This document shows positions 1 through 9,310 of a stretch of 47,117 bases of DNA, piece after piece. The DNA is from Candidatus Baldrarchaeota archaeon. GTDB taxonomy: Archaea; Asgardarchaeota; Baldrarchaeia; Baldrarchaeales; DXJG01. The stretch spans positions 1-47,117 of the forward strand of contig DXJG01000012.1 of NCBI GenBank assembly GCA_019056805.1, in the 5' to 3' direction. Numbering within the stretch: the first letter of the stretch is position 1; every line of letters starts with the position of its first letter. Under the pieces are notes generated by a model. The model worked only from the letters and a program-made list of their open reading frames with translations, did not search any database and was not told where the DNA came from. The position numbers were made by a program, and so were the translations under genes.

Positions 1-163
1 CATCAACAATATGTAGAGTCAAAATATTTTCTAATTCCTCTTCTGTTAATTGTAATGTTTGTTGTTCCTTGGAGGTTTGCCTAGATGTTTAATGAAACCT
101 ATTCCCAAAAGTACACCCGGGATCACTACTGCCAATATAATCAATGCAAGAATCTTTTTGCAT
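1..163 (-). pseudogene. Frameshifted 5' part of a secreted-protein gene
   Basis: This is a paralogue of the gene that starts at 46931. An ATG at 163-161 aligns with that gene's GTG, but two bases are missing just after it, so the hydrophobic leader (KKILALIILAVVIPGVLLG) lies in another frame. That frame reaches a TAA at 48-46. The conserved stretch LTEEELENILTLHIVD is back in the frame of the ATG. The gene therefore carries at least two frame changes and runs off the window edge. Either it is a decayed copy or the contig end contains sequencing errors. The family is not recognised; only a signal peptide or anchor and an acidic helix are visible. Confidence 0.6.
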
Positions 164-243
164 CTTAGTCTGCGCCCCGGGAGTATTAATTTACTAGGTG
201 ACGAATTTAAAGTTATATTAGATATTACTACTTTTAATTTTTG
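1..243. repeat. Left copy of the inverted end repeat
   Basis: Read on the minus strand, this segment resembles 46848-47117 read on the plus strand: an upstream AGTAGTAATAT/ATAACTTT promoter block, a start region, a signal-peptide coding stretch and then an identical terminal block. The outermost 25 bases are identical and begin CATCAACAATATGTAGAGTC here. The interior is diverged and has small insertions and deletions. The two copies point outward. They may be the ends of an assembled contig broken at a multi-copy gene, or true terminal inverted repeats of a linear element; the sequence alone does not decide. Confidence 0.75.
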
Positions 244-252
244 CTTGAAAGT

Positions 253-1845
253 TTAGTGCTTTTTAAGTTTTATACTGATTAATGCTACTGCTATTGCTAC
301 GACAATGACTATTGGGGCTATTTTCATAAATATGGGTGGTTCCTGCCCTCCGTGATCAAATGTTTCCTCCGTGCCAGTTTGTTCCTCGCCTCCAGTCTCT
401 TCTCCTGAGCTTGGAGATTCTTGGCCTCCTGTTTCCCCAGAAGATCCTTCTATTTCTATTATAGTGTTGTTCTCAACGACGATGTTTTTGACGTTATCTT
501 TTTCTATTTTTATCCATTCTCTTCCAGTTTCAACGTAGATCGTGTTATCTATTATTGTTATGTTTTCGGTGTATCCTCCCACATTGGGGTCCACACCAAG
601 ATAAATAGTGCAGTTTTTCAGAATGTTTGCTCTAATTACGATGTTTTTACTTTGCATAACTGGTAATTCAAGGTTTTCAAAATAGTTGTTTTCAACTGTT
701 ACCCCGTCAGTAGAAAGCAATAAAACACCTGCCTGATCTACGCGTGAAACGCCATTTGCATCAAACATCGGAACGCCCGTATAAATGAAACTGTTTCCTT
801 CAACAACCACATTTGCAGTTTGACCTCCAGTTTCAACTTTTACACCTATGAAACAGTCCTTGAAAGTGTTATTTCTCACAACAACTGAGTTAGAATATAT
901 TTCTACAGCTTCCCATAGCCCAATGAAACTATTATTAACAATTGTAATGTTGTACGTATAGGCTGCCGCTTGAAGCTCTGTGCCCTCTAAAATTTCCGTA
1001 TTATGGAAGATATTGTCAACAATCATAATATTACCACTATTCTCATACATTGCTAAAATTTTACCAGCATTCACAATCTCATTACCCTTCACAATAACGC
1101 TTCCGGTACCCATTAGGCAAATGGCCTCTAGAAAACAGTTATAAAACTCAAGTGCCTCAACTGGAATACTAATTTTGTTATTTACGATTTTAATGTCCAC
1201 ACAACTCGTTATCTCTAATATACGTGTCTGAGTAGGTCCACTTCCAGATTCAGACTGATAAAAGAAGTTTATTTCGCTGTCTACTATTGTAATGTTTTTG
1301 GAACAAGATATTCGAAAGTTATTTGACACTGTGATATTTAAATTAGACAGGTATAGATCGTCAATACCGCTCTGCAGATCTAAGTCTCCAATATCAGCAC
1401 CCGAGAAAACACCTGCTTGAAACCCTTCAACATAAAGTTTTCCGCTACTTCCCTTAAAAAGCAATCCTGCAACTGATCCTTCTGGACCTTCGACCGTTAC
1501 ATTTTTTATGTAAACTGTTCCGCCCTCGATATATATGAAATCAACCGGGTTGGAAAGCATTATTTTGCAATTCATTAGTTTAAGTATTCCATACACTTCG
1601 AACATAGGAGAGTCTAATGAATCGTATTGAATTACAGTATTATTACGTTCAAAGGTTTCTCCAGGATTAACTGTAACCTTGTTAGTTAAAGTTTCCTTAC
1701 TATTCAATGTAGCCGTGAAATCTAGGACTTGTATTCCATGTGCTTCCTCTATCTTAATTATGTTGTTTTCCAACCCTATATTTACTGTCAAAAACGTTAA
1801 GATAAACAATATTAATAGAAGTTTTATTAAATTTGGTTTATTCAT
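253..1845 (-). CDS. Membrane-anchored right-handed beta-helix surface protein
   Basis: A 530-residue exported protein. Residues 5-25 form a signal peptide (LIKLLLILFILTFLTVNIG). Residues of about 40-450 repeat short strands such as VVVRNNTF, ITIVNNSF, VVVEGNSF and IVVENNTI, the pattern of right-handed parallel beta-helix (NosD/pectate-lyase-like) proteins, with many N-glycosylation sequons. A Gly/Glu/Ser-rich linker (about 460-500) leads to one helix (IAPIVIVVAIAVALISIKL) and a basic tail, so the body faces outside. No catalytic residues are recognisable; a binding or structural surface role is inferred. The start is set by a strong GAGGAGGT at 1852-1859. The gene follows the 1526-residue surface protein on the same strand after 83 bases, with a TATA-like TTATAAAG at 1873-1880, so it may have its own promoter. 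Confidence 0.85.
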   Translation of the reverse strand: MNKPNLIKLLLILFILTFLTVNIGLENNIIKIEEAHGIQVLDFTATLNSKETLTNKVTVNPGETFERNNTVIQYDSLDSPMFEVYGILKLMNCKIMLSNPVDFIYIEGGTVYIKNVTVEGPEGSVAGLLFKGSSGKLYVEGFQAGVFSGADIGDLDLQSGIDDLYLSNLNITVSNNFRISCSKNITIVDSEINFFYQSESGSGPTQTRILEITSCVDIKIVNNKISIPVEALEFYNCFLEAICLMGTGSVIVKGNEIVNAGKILAMYENSGNIMIVDNIFHNTEILEGTELQAAAYTYNITIVNNSFIGLWEAVEIYSNSVVVRNNTFKDCFIGVKVETGGQTANVVVEGNSFIYTGVPMFDANGVSRVDQAGVLLLSTDGVTVENNYFENLELPVMQSKNIVIRANILKNCTIYLGVDPNVGGYTENITIIDNTIYVETGREWIKIEKDNVKNIVVENNTIIEIEGSSGETGGQESPSSGEETGGEEQTGTEETFDHGGQEPPIFMKIAPIVIVVAIAVALISIKLKKH

Positions 1846-1928
1846 GCTATTGACCTCCTCTTAACATTTAATCTTTATAAATCCATGTTAACAGATTTTT
1901 TACAATAAAAAGAATAAAGTTTTGAAAT

Positions 1929-4900
1929 TCACAGTGTTTTTCGCCTTTTGATGATGAATATTATTGCTGCAATTGCCACTATGGAGACGGAAGCACCAAC
2001 GAGGTAAAATATTAGATTTTCAGTCAAAGGCCTCGTTGGGGCTGATACTGTGTAGCTGTACAATGTACTGTTAGCCAAGTTTCCAAGGGTGTCGTTTGCA
2101 TATATCTTGTAGTAAACAGTTGTGTCCACGGGCATAGCTGGTATTGTAGCTTCATATAAGCCGCTTGTAGCGTTATAGTTCATAGAAATATTGTACCATG
2201 TTGATAGATCGGTTGAATAGCTTAAGATTGCGGAATCAACGCCACTTGGATCAGTTATATTTGCTGTAACTTTAACTGTGTCATCACTAGTTGGCTCTTG
2301 TGGACTGTGAGAAACGTCCGTTATTGTTGGGCCTCCCATGTCTAAATACTGCTCTTTGCTCAAGAAACTATTTCCATAGATGTCCTCAGCATAGACTTTG
2401 TAGCAAATTGTTGCTCCTTCTGGTTGTGGTGGAATTGTTGCATGATATAGGTGTGTTGAATCGTCGTACGTCATATTTACTATATTCCATGAGGAACCGT
2501 TTGAGTACATTAATTGAATCTTTGAAATTTGGCTCCAATCTGAGACTAAAGCATATATGTTAATTGCTTCCCCTTTAAGCCGTATTAGCGGTGTCCTTAA
2601 AACAATTGCTATGTGGGGTGGAACAGTATCATTTTTGTTCCAGTTTCCGTACATATCGGAGCAATAGACTGTAAAAGAAGCACCATCTAACCATTCGGAG
2701 GGAAGTGGGCTAAACCAGTGTTCCCAAGTGATAGAATTGTTTATCCATGCATCCCAACCAATTGGAGGGCCGTAATCAACTTCATCTGGTCCTATACATC
2801 CTTCTGAATAACCATTCCAACCGTATTCTCCGTTTTCAATACTTATTTTTGGGCCTAGTATGCTGACTATAGCTAAGAGCCCTAAATTTTCTTTCCAGTT
2901 AGTGGACGCCAAATAGTTTTCATCCCAAGCAAAAAATTCAACGCATACTTGTGCTGTGCCAGATGTTTCATTTCTTATTATTGTTATATTAGTTATCTGA
3001 ACAAGAGGGCCGCTGATATCCTGGATTAAAGATATTTCAGCAGGTTCTTCTAACGGGTAAAGATCATAAATAAGATTGCCAGAGGAGTTTACCACAAGGT
3101 AGCTACCGCTACCATCGTAGTCGCTCCAATAGTTACCTGTTTGATTGCCTTTAAACTTTGATGCATATGAGATTAGGTAAAATCTAGGTGGGTTTTTGCC
3201 GCATTTTACATGAACGGTATTGTTTATGAAGTTATTTTGATAAATGTATGCTTTAGTATTGTCTATGTACATGCCGACATCATTGTATTCTATGGTGTTA
3301 TTTGCAATTCTGAAGTATTCGTTCCAGTCTGCATGTGTGTCTATGTGTAAACCATATGTGTTGTTGTAAATTTTGTTCCCCAGAACTACTCCTGGAAACT
3401 CCATTCTCTCCGCTATAGGTTCTAGGTGTAGCCATCTCAAAATGCCCATGTATATGATGTGATATAGCTTTATTCCAATGTACGTATTATTGTACACCTC
3501 GTTGCTGAGCAAAGTTACTAGTGGACAATCTTCTATGTAAACTCCTATTCGACTTGAATGTATGATGCTGTTATGTATCTTTATCATGCTTCGATAAGCA
3601 AATATGTTAGCAACTGCCGCACCGCTACATGTAACTCCAGTAATTGTTACAAAACTGGTATCTATAACTATTATGTTAAAGAATTTGTTATTAGATATGT
3701 AACTGTTGCAGATATCGATTTTTGTTGCGCCTCGATCCGGCACTTTGCCTTTGCCGAAATATATTTTGGGTAATGTTTTTATAAGTTCGCCGAAATCGTA
3801 GAAATCTAGTGCTGTAGATCCTTCTACACATACACCTATACTGTTATTCTCAACAGTATTGTTGTAGAAAACTATGTACGACGAGTTTGCAAGAGCAACA
3901 CCTATACTATTACTGCTAAAAATGTTATTTGCTATAACTGCGTAAGGTGCTTCAATCAATAGAATCCCATAATCGTAGTTATCGTGAATCTTACTGTTTA
4001 ATATTACAGCGTCCTGTGCTTCTATACATATTCCACCTCTATCTAATGGTCCAAATAAACCGGCACCGGAAATTTCAGAATTATCTATGTAGATGTGCGA
4101 TCCTCGTCTCGCCACAATGTAATAGCTCCCAGTTTCCTTTGATATTTTAGAGTTTATTATAGTTAATGAACCACCTGGTAAAACTTCTATTTTAATTGGT
4201 TTTACTTCGCCGCGAATTACGATTTGTGAATTTATGATTTCCAGGCTTGAATTTACAATTATGCTTCTATTTAAGATCATAGTTTCATCGCGGAAAATCG
4301 TAGGTTCGTTTATTATTAAGGGTTCGTAATATTCAAAGTGTGGTCTGACCTCAATAACTGTTAAAATTGAAACCTTGGGAATTGTGATCGATACGGTATC
4401 TCCGTTTACGGTGTATGGGACTTCTACTCCCTCCGGATAATCCTCACTATACACCCACACGGACAGTTGCTTATCTTTAAGTTGCGGAGGTAGTTTGAGG
4501 CTAAAGCTGACATTGTAGGCTCTGATGACTTTATCTGCTTCGAAGTCATAGTTAAAGTTTATAATTTGGAAAATCAGACAGTTTTCATCGTAGTTGAAGA
4601 ATCTGTAAATGTGAGCTCTCGTTGATAGGTCGGTTTGAACTTCTCGAGGCACATAAGTGTCTATAATGTTTTTGAAGGTTTCCAAAATGGAGTTAGCAGT
4701 ATCATCGTAGAGTGTTCTTAAAAGCAAGTAGTCACTTGGTGAAACATTTTTGATTGATACAATTAAACCATTACCGTACTCGTGAACATCGCCATCAAAT
4801 AGAGCTGCAAAGTCTCTACTTACTGGTTCTCCATACTCGTTATGCGTAGCGATTTCCCCTATTCCAATGATTATTCCACCGTTTTCAAGATAGTTTTTAA

Positions 4901-6509
4901 GCAGTTCTACTTGGTCATCTGTAAGACACACTGCATTAGATAGGACAATTGCCTTGTATTTTAGTAACCTAGATAGGGGAGGAGTCATATTTACCCAAAT
5001 GTTGTCTCCAAGCACAACAATGTCGAAAGTTCTATGGGAATCGGCCAGTAAGTAGTATGCGCCCTCGTAAGCATCGAAACTGTCCCCGAAAACCGAGGTA
5101 AGGTTTAGTTTCTTTATGTTGATGGCGGTCGCAACAGGATAGATTAATGCGATTTCACCGAATTGGCTTTGCCCAAATAAATGTGGATTTTCTTGAACCA
5201 GTCTGATAAACTGTGCAAAGTGGGTTTGATTGGTGCCTCCACTTAATGGAATACGGCCACTACAAACAATTATTTCTGCGAGACCTAAGTATTGTTCTTC
5301 TGGATCTGCACTTTTATTCCACCCGTTAATGAACCATTCAGTAAATCCTGTGGATTCCAATGAGCTCCATGGATAAATCCACGGATTAAAAGTTTTGTTT
5401 AAACTTTGAACTATTCTAAAATCTTTACTTGCAGTTCGATTAGGATAGTTAACCCAGCAATATTCCCAGTTCATTCCATCAACGTATTGGAGAACGAAAA
5501 TATCGTTTTCCTCTGTGCCAAGTCCTGGATTGAAATGTTGATGTCCAAATCTCGTGGAAATGTAGAAGTCTCTTCCAGTTTCTTCTTCCCATTCTTTAAC
5601 ACTTTCCCATAGCAATTTGTAAAGTTCTAGAACCATTTTCAATCTGAATTCTTCAAACTCTTTCCAGAGTGCTTTAACATATTCATTGTCCTGTGGACCC
5701 TCAATTCCAGGATGCGCAATTACTGATTCTTCAAAAATCATTGTATGGTTTTGATAGCCTAGATCTATGAGATACTGTGTAAAGTTAAACGAGCTTATGT
5801 CTGTTATGTTGAACTTTTCTTGTAATTCGGTGGCATTATATTTTGAGGCGAGATATTCATTGAATTTTTGCATTGTTTCTGGATCGAAGCTCCCTATGTT
5901 TTTGAATCCATCTCCACCGTCAAATTCTACGCCATCGATGCCAGCGTCGAAAAGAAACTTCATATAGTTTATGAAGAAGTTGCGCCATGCTTCTCGTCCT
6001 TCGTAGCCAATGCGTCCGGGTAAACTTACGAAGTACGTTCCGTTAAGATCCATGGGAGCTATGTCTTCCTTAGATAAATTGTAGTATTCCATGAAGTTTT
6101 CGTATTCGCTTAAGCTGCTAAAAGGCTTATATATTACGATTTTTATGCCCTTTGCATGTAGTTCTGCAATCCTTGTTTCAACTTGATCGAGTTCATATGG
6201 GAAGTCAAGATGGTATACATCACCTACACAAGTGACTCTAAATGGATAAGAAGCGAAATATCCGGCTCCGATGAATTCAATTGGGTAAAATCTTGAGCTG
6301 TAAAGATAATTTCGCTCGACGCTTACGTCGAGGATCAACGAATTCTTTGTTAAAAAATGCTGGTAATGCCACGGTGAAACGTCGTTTAAAAAAATTTTTT
6401 GAATGTAAGGAGTATTGACGTAGAGAGAGTATGAAATTGCTGGTAGAGAAAGTGTTATGATAAACAATAGGGTAAATAATTTAAGGATAGTAACGATGCC
6501 TTTTTTCAT
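1929..6509 (-). CDS. Surface TIM-barrel glycosidase-like / beta-helix protein A
   Basis: A 1526-residue exported protein and paralogue of the one at 23242-27396. In order: signal peptide (1-28); a TIM-barrel-like region (about 60-430) with GIDGVEFDGGDGF (E195) and VDGMNWEYCW (E349), where both Glu are conserved in the paralogue and could be an acid/base and nucleophile pair; a GATase-like region (about 470-570, YKAIVLSNAVCLTDDQVELL) like the GH42 trimerisation domain; a beta-sandwich; a beta-helix (about 730-1130) ending in the NosD-type motif GNYWSDY; two Ig-like domains (about 1290-1490); one membrane helix and KRRKTL. Glycoside hydrolase activity is inferred from fold and motif only; it could also be a non-catalytic binder. 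GAGGGT lies 8 bases before the ATG. Stop is TGA. Confidence 0.85.
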   Translation of the reverse strand: MKKGIVTILKLFTLLFIITLSLPAISYSLYVNTPYIQKIFLNDVSPWHYQHFLTKNSLILDVSVERNYLYSSRFYPIEFIGAGYFASYPFRVTCVGDVYHLDFPYELDQVETRIAELHAKGIKIVIYKPFSSLSEYENFMEYYNLSKEDIAPMDLNGTYFVSLPGRIGYEGREAWRNFFINYMKFLFDAGIDGVEFDGGDGFKNIGSFDPETMQKFNEYLASKYNATELQEKFNITDISSFNFTQYLIDLGYQNHTMIFEESVIAHPGIEGPQDNEYVKALWKEFEEFRLKMVLELYKLLWESVKEWEEETGRDFYISTRFGHQHFNPGLGTEENDIFVLQYVDGMNWEYCWVNYPNRTASKDFRIVQSLNKTFNPWIYPWSSLESTGFTEWFINGWNKSADPEEQYLGLAEIIVCSGRIPLSGGTNQTHFAQFIRLVQENPHLFGQSQFGEIALIYPVATAINIKKLNLTSVFGDSFDAYEGAYYLLADSHRTFDIVVLGDNIWVNMTPPLSRLLKYKAIVLSNAVCLTDDQVELLKNYLENGGIIIGIGEIATHNEYGEPVSRDFAALFDGDVHEYGNGLIVSIKNVSPSDYLLLRTLYDDTANSILETFKNIIDTYVPREVQTDLSTRAHIYRFFNYDENCLIFQIINFNYDFEADKVIRAYNVSFSLKLPPQLKDKQLSVWVYSEDYPEGVEVPYTVNGDTVSITIPKVSILTVIEVRPHFEYYEPLIINEPTIFRDETMILNRSIIVNSSLEIINSQIVIRGEVKPIKIEVLPGGSLTIINSKISKETGSYYIVARRGSHIYIDNSEISGAGLFGPLDRGGICIEAQDAVILNSKIHDNYDYGILLIEAPYAVIANNIFSSNSIGVALANSSYIVFYNNTVENNSIGVCVEGSTALDFYDFGELIKTLPKIYFGKGKVPDRGATKIDICNSYISNNKFFNIIVIDTSFVTITGVTCSGAAVANIFAYRSMIKIHNSIIHSSRIGVYIEDCPLVTLLSNEVYNNTYIGIKLYHIIYMGILRWLHLEPIAERMEFPGVVLGNKIYNNTYGLHIDTHADWNEYFRIANNTIEYNDVGMYIDNTKAYIYQNNFINNTVHVKCGKNPPRFYLISYASKFKGNQTGNYWSDYDGSGSYLVVNSSGNLIYDLYPLEEPAEISLIQDISGPLVQITNITIIRNETSGTAQVCVEFFAWDENYLASTNWKENLGLLAIVSILGPKISIENGEYGWNGYSEGCIGPDEVDYGPPIGWDAWINNSITWEHWFSPLPSEWLDGASFTVYCSDMYGNWNKNDTVPPHIAIVLRTPLIRLKGEAINIYALVSDWSQISKIQLMYSNGSSWNIVNMTYDDSTHLYHATIPPQPEGATICYKVYAEDIYGNSFLSKEQYLDMGGPTITDVSHSPQEPTSDDTVKVTANITDPSGVDSAILSYSTDLSTWYNISMNYNATSGLYEATIPAMPVDTTVYYKIYANDTLGNLANSTLYSYTVSAPTRPLTENLIFYLVGASVSIVAIAAIIFIIKRRKTL

Positions 6510-7002
6510 CGTTTTCTACCCTCTTAAACTAGTCATAAAATTAAAACAACTTGCAACATTTGTTGTAATAGTTATGATATCATTATTTATTTAGGTTTTA
6601 TATCTTTTGCTGTTACACGCGTTTTATAAAAGTACAAGTCTTGACGACATTAATAAATTGTTCCATTCCCCCTAAGCTAAGTGAAATTAAAATTAGAATA
6701 AAAAGCGCTTTATTTTTAACTTTGCAGGTTTTTAATTTCTGTGTATTTGAATACTGCCAAGGGTTTACGAATATGCAGAAGACTGTGACATCTACTACTG
6801 TAGCGATATTGTAACAATAACAGTAACAGTATTTTAATCTTTATTTCTAAAACAAAACAACTTACACGACATAAAATTACTTAGAATATCTTTAGTAGTC
6901 TAGTTCTATTCTAAAACTTCAGACTTTTGTTTGATGTTTGATTTTATTTGAAATGTAAAGTTTTTATTCACATCTCTTTTATTGTTGTGTGAGGGATGTA
7001 AA
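6510..7002. other. Divergent intergenic region (493 bases)
   Basis: AT-rich spacer between two divergently transcribed genes. It holds a near-palindrome (6551-6568), TATA-like runs such as TTTTATAAAAG near 6621 and TTTTTATT near 6961, and no convincing reading frame. I see no repeat or RNA gene in the rest. Confidence 0.5.
6551..6568. promoter_or_regulatory. Near-palindrome upstream of surface protein A
   Basis: TTGCAAC-ATTT-GTTGTAA has 7-base arms with one mismatch and lies 42-59 bases before the ATG of the 1526-residue surface protein. It is a possible repressor site; no regulator can be named. Confidence 0.3.
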
Positions 7003-8298
7003 ATGAGTTCAGAATTGTATGTTGACGATTATACGAATGGAATTATTGGACCTCATGTGAAGATGCTTGGACCCATTGCTGACGGTGGAAGAATAACGTT
7101 TTTAACTGCCCCTGGTTGTTGGGGTCCGATGATTACGCCAACATTGAGAGGGGGACATGAGGTTTGTACTCCAGTTATTGTTGAAAATGCTGATATTGGT
7201 GATGCTGTCGCAATTCACATTGAGAAAATTGAAGTTAAATCTAAGGCAGCGTCATCTGGTATAGACGAGTCTGTGGAAGGGGCATTTATTGGTGATCCTT
7301 ATGTTGCTAAGAGATGTCCAGAGTGTAGAGAACCTTGGCCTGAATTTAAGGTTGAGGGCATTGGACAAGAAGCTATAAAGTGTAAAATTTGTGGTGTTTC
7401 TGCATCACCGTTTAAAATGGTTCACGGCTACACCATGGTTTTTGATGAAAATAAAAAATACGGATTGACAGTTGATGAAAAATTGGCTAGAGAAATAGCT
7501 AAGAAGGCGCATGAATATTCAGCTTTACCTGAAAAATTAATGCAAGTTCCGATTTTGGTTTTCGGTAAGGCCGATATTGTTGGGTTAGCTTCGAGGGTTA
7601 GGCCATTTATGGGACAGCTTGGAACAGTTCCAGCGGTGGATATTCCTGATTCGCATAATGCTGGAGACTTTGGATACTTTTTGATCAATGCTCCGCATCC
7701 ATATAGAATTACGCAGGAACAATATGAACGGGATTTGACTGATGGACATTTGGATGTAAATTCGGTTAGAGCTGGAACAATTGTGATTGCTCCTGTTAAG
7801 GTTAAGGGTGCTGGGGTTTATGCTGGTGATGCTCATGCTATGCAAGGTGATGGTGAAGTTGCAGGGCACACCACCGATATTACTGCTGAAGTTGGAGTTA
7901 AGGTTGAGGTGATTAAAGGTTTAAGTCTTGAAGGACCTATTTTGCTGCCATTGGAGGAGGATTTGCCACCTTTGGCTAAGCCGTGGCGTAAAGATGAATG
8001 GGATCAAATAGCTAATTTAGCTAAAAAATATGGTATTGAACCTGAACCAGTGGCGCCTGTGCAAATTATTGGTTCTGGTCCAACAATCAATGATGCGGCA
8101 GCTAACGGATTTCAAAGAGCAGCAAAACTATTTAACATGAGTGTTGAGGAAGTTCGTAACAGAGTTACGGTTACTGGGGCTGTTGAGATTGGAAGATTGC
8201 CGGGAATAGTTCAAGTAAGTATGCAGGTTCCAATTAGCGTACTTGAGGAACTTGGTATAGCAGACATCGTGGTAAAGCACTATAAGTTGCCATATTAA
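7003..8298 (+). CDS. Acetamidase/formamidase family protein with zinc-ribbon insert
   Basis: A 431-residue cytoplasmic protein of the FmdA/AmdA family, which hydrolyses short-chain amides (formamide, acetamide) to the acid and ammonia. Family signatures are visible: an N-terminal GPHVKMLGPIADGG, GCWGPMITPTL, a VPAVDIPDSHNAGDFG stretch, and GDAHAMQGDGEVAGHTTDIT, which carries the acidic and His residues of the active site. Between about residues 104 and 131 is an extra CPEC...CKIC unit (C105, C108, C127, C130) that looks like a structural zinc ribbon. The start is the ATG at 7003, with GAGGGATG about 5 bases upstream; an in-frame TTG at 6982 has no such site. The substrate is unproven. The two minus-strand enzyme genes downstream converge on it. 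Confidence 0.88.
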   Translation: MSSELYVDDYTNGIIGPHVKMLGPIADGGRITFLTAPGCWGPMITPTLRGGHEVCTPVIVENADIGDAVAIHIEKIEVKSKAASSGIDESVEGAFIGDPYVAKRCPECREPWPEFKVEGIGQEAIKCKICGVSASPFKMVHGYTMVFDENKKYGLTVDEKLAREIAKKAHEYSALPEKLMQVPILVFGKADIVGLASRVRPFMGQLGTVPAVDIPDSHNAGDFGYFLINAPHPYRITQEQYERDLTDGHLDVNSVRAGTIVIAPVKVKGAGVYAGDAHAMQGDGEVAGHTTDITAEVGVKVEVIKGLSLEGPILLPLEEDLPPLAKPWRKDEWDQIANLAKKYGIEPEPVAPVQIIGSGPTINDAAANGFQRAAKLFNMSVEEVRNRVTVTGAVEIGRLPGIVQVSMQVPISVLEELGIADIVVKHYKLPY

Positions 8299-8308
8299 TA
8301 CTATAACC

Positions 8309-8320
8309 TTTTATTTTATT
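8309..8320 (+). terminator. T-rich terminator between convergent genes
   Basis: CTTTTATTTTATT-type oligo-T sequence begins 11 bases after the amidase stop and before the convergent SDR gene. Archaeal RNA polymerase commonly terminates on such runs. Confidence 0.4.
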
Positions 8321-8362
8321 AGTCAGGCTAATATCGGAAGATTTGTTGATCGTAGTTAGTGT

Positions 8363-9106
8363 TTAGTCCATGTAGTATCCACCATTTATGTCTATGACTT
8401 CTCCTGTTATGTAGTCGCATTTTATTAGGAATACTACTGTTTCTGCAACTTCTTCTGGCTTTCCAAATCTTCCCATAGGTACCCTACTCAGTATTTTCTT
8501 TTTCCTTTCCTCTGGGAGATTTTTTATCATTTCTGTTTCTATTGGCCCTGGAGCTATCGCGTTAACTGTTATATTGTATTTTAGTAGTTCTTGGGCGAGA
8601 GAAAATGTCATTCCTATTATTCCCGCTTTAGATGCTGCATAATGTGGGCCTACTGTGCCACCCATTTTTCCTGCAACCGAAGATATGTTAATTATTTTTC
8701 CTTCCTCATTTTTTATCATGATTGGAACCGCTGCTTTTGTACAGTTAAAAGCTCCAGTAAGATTTACGGTCAGGATTTTCTCCCATTCTTCCACAGGAAT
8801 ATCGAGTATGGAGAAGTGTTGTGGAATTATACCTGCATTATTTATGAGAATGTGTATAGTGCCAAAGTCATTAACTATTTTTTGAATCATCTCTTTAACT
8901 TCCGGATAATTAGAAACGTCTGCTTGATATGTTTTGGCTTTTACTCTGTGTTTCTCAGCTTCTTTGGCGACATTTTCGGCTTGTTCCTTGTTTTTTAGAT
9001 AATTGATTGCAATGTTCGCTCCTTCTTTCGCTAGCCGTAATGCTATTGCTTTTCCTATCCCTCTACTAGAACCGGTGATAAGGGCAACTTTATTTTTTAT
9101 TTCCAT
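8363..9106 (-). CDS. SDR-family oxidoreductase (FabG-like)
   Basis: A 247-residue classical short-chain dehydrogenase/reductase. Visible are the nucleotide-binding TGSSRGIGKA near the N-terminus, the NNAG motif, the catalytic Ser of INISSVAG, the YAASK catalytic Tyr-Lys pair, and the C-terminal ITGEVIDINGGYYMD typical of 3-oxoacyl-ACP-reductase-like members. It should reduce a keto group or oxidise a hydroxyl with NAD(P)H; the substrate cannot be told. The ATG at 9106 is preferred over the GTG at 9118 because AAAGGTGA lies 8 bases before it and would overlap the GTG. Its neighbour encodes a hydroxyacyl-CoA dehydratase-like enzyme, so a role in hydroxy/oxoacyl metabolism is possible but unproven. 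Confidence 0.88.
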   Translation of the reverse strand: MEIKNKVALITGSSRGIGKAIALRLAKEGANIAINYLKNKEQAENVAKEAEKHRVKAKTYQADVSNYPEVKEMIQKIVNDFGTIHILINNAGIIPQHFSILDIPVEEWEKILTVNLTGAFNCTKAAVPIMIKNEEGKIINISSVAGKMGGTVGPHYAASKAGIIGMTFSLAQELLKYNITVNAIAPGPIETEMIKNLPEERKKKILSRVPMGRFGKPEEVAETVVFLIKCDYITGEVIDINGGYYMD

Positions 9107-9310
9107 TTTATCTTTCACCTTTTAGGATGTGAAATTGTTCATGGACTGCTGTCTTTGTTTTTATTTTGATAAAAATATAATAGTCAAATAAAATAAATTT
9201 TTGATAAGTTTTTGTCTCTTTATTTTTACAAGTTATCATTTACAATTGCTATTTTAGTATTAATTAAAATGGAAAAAAGGTTGGAATAGAACTATTTTGT
9301 TTGGGTTTAT

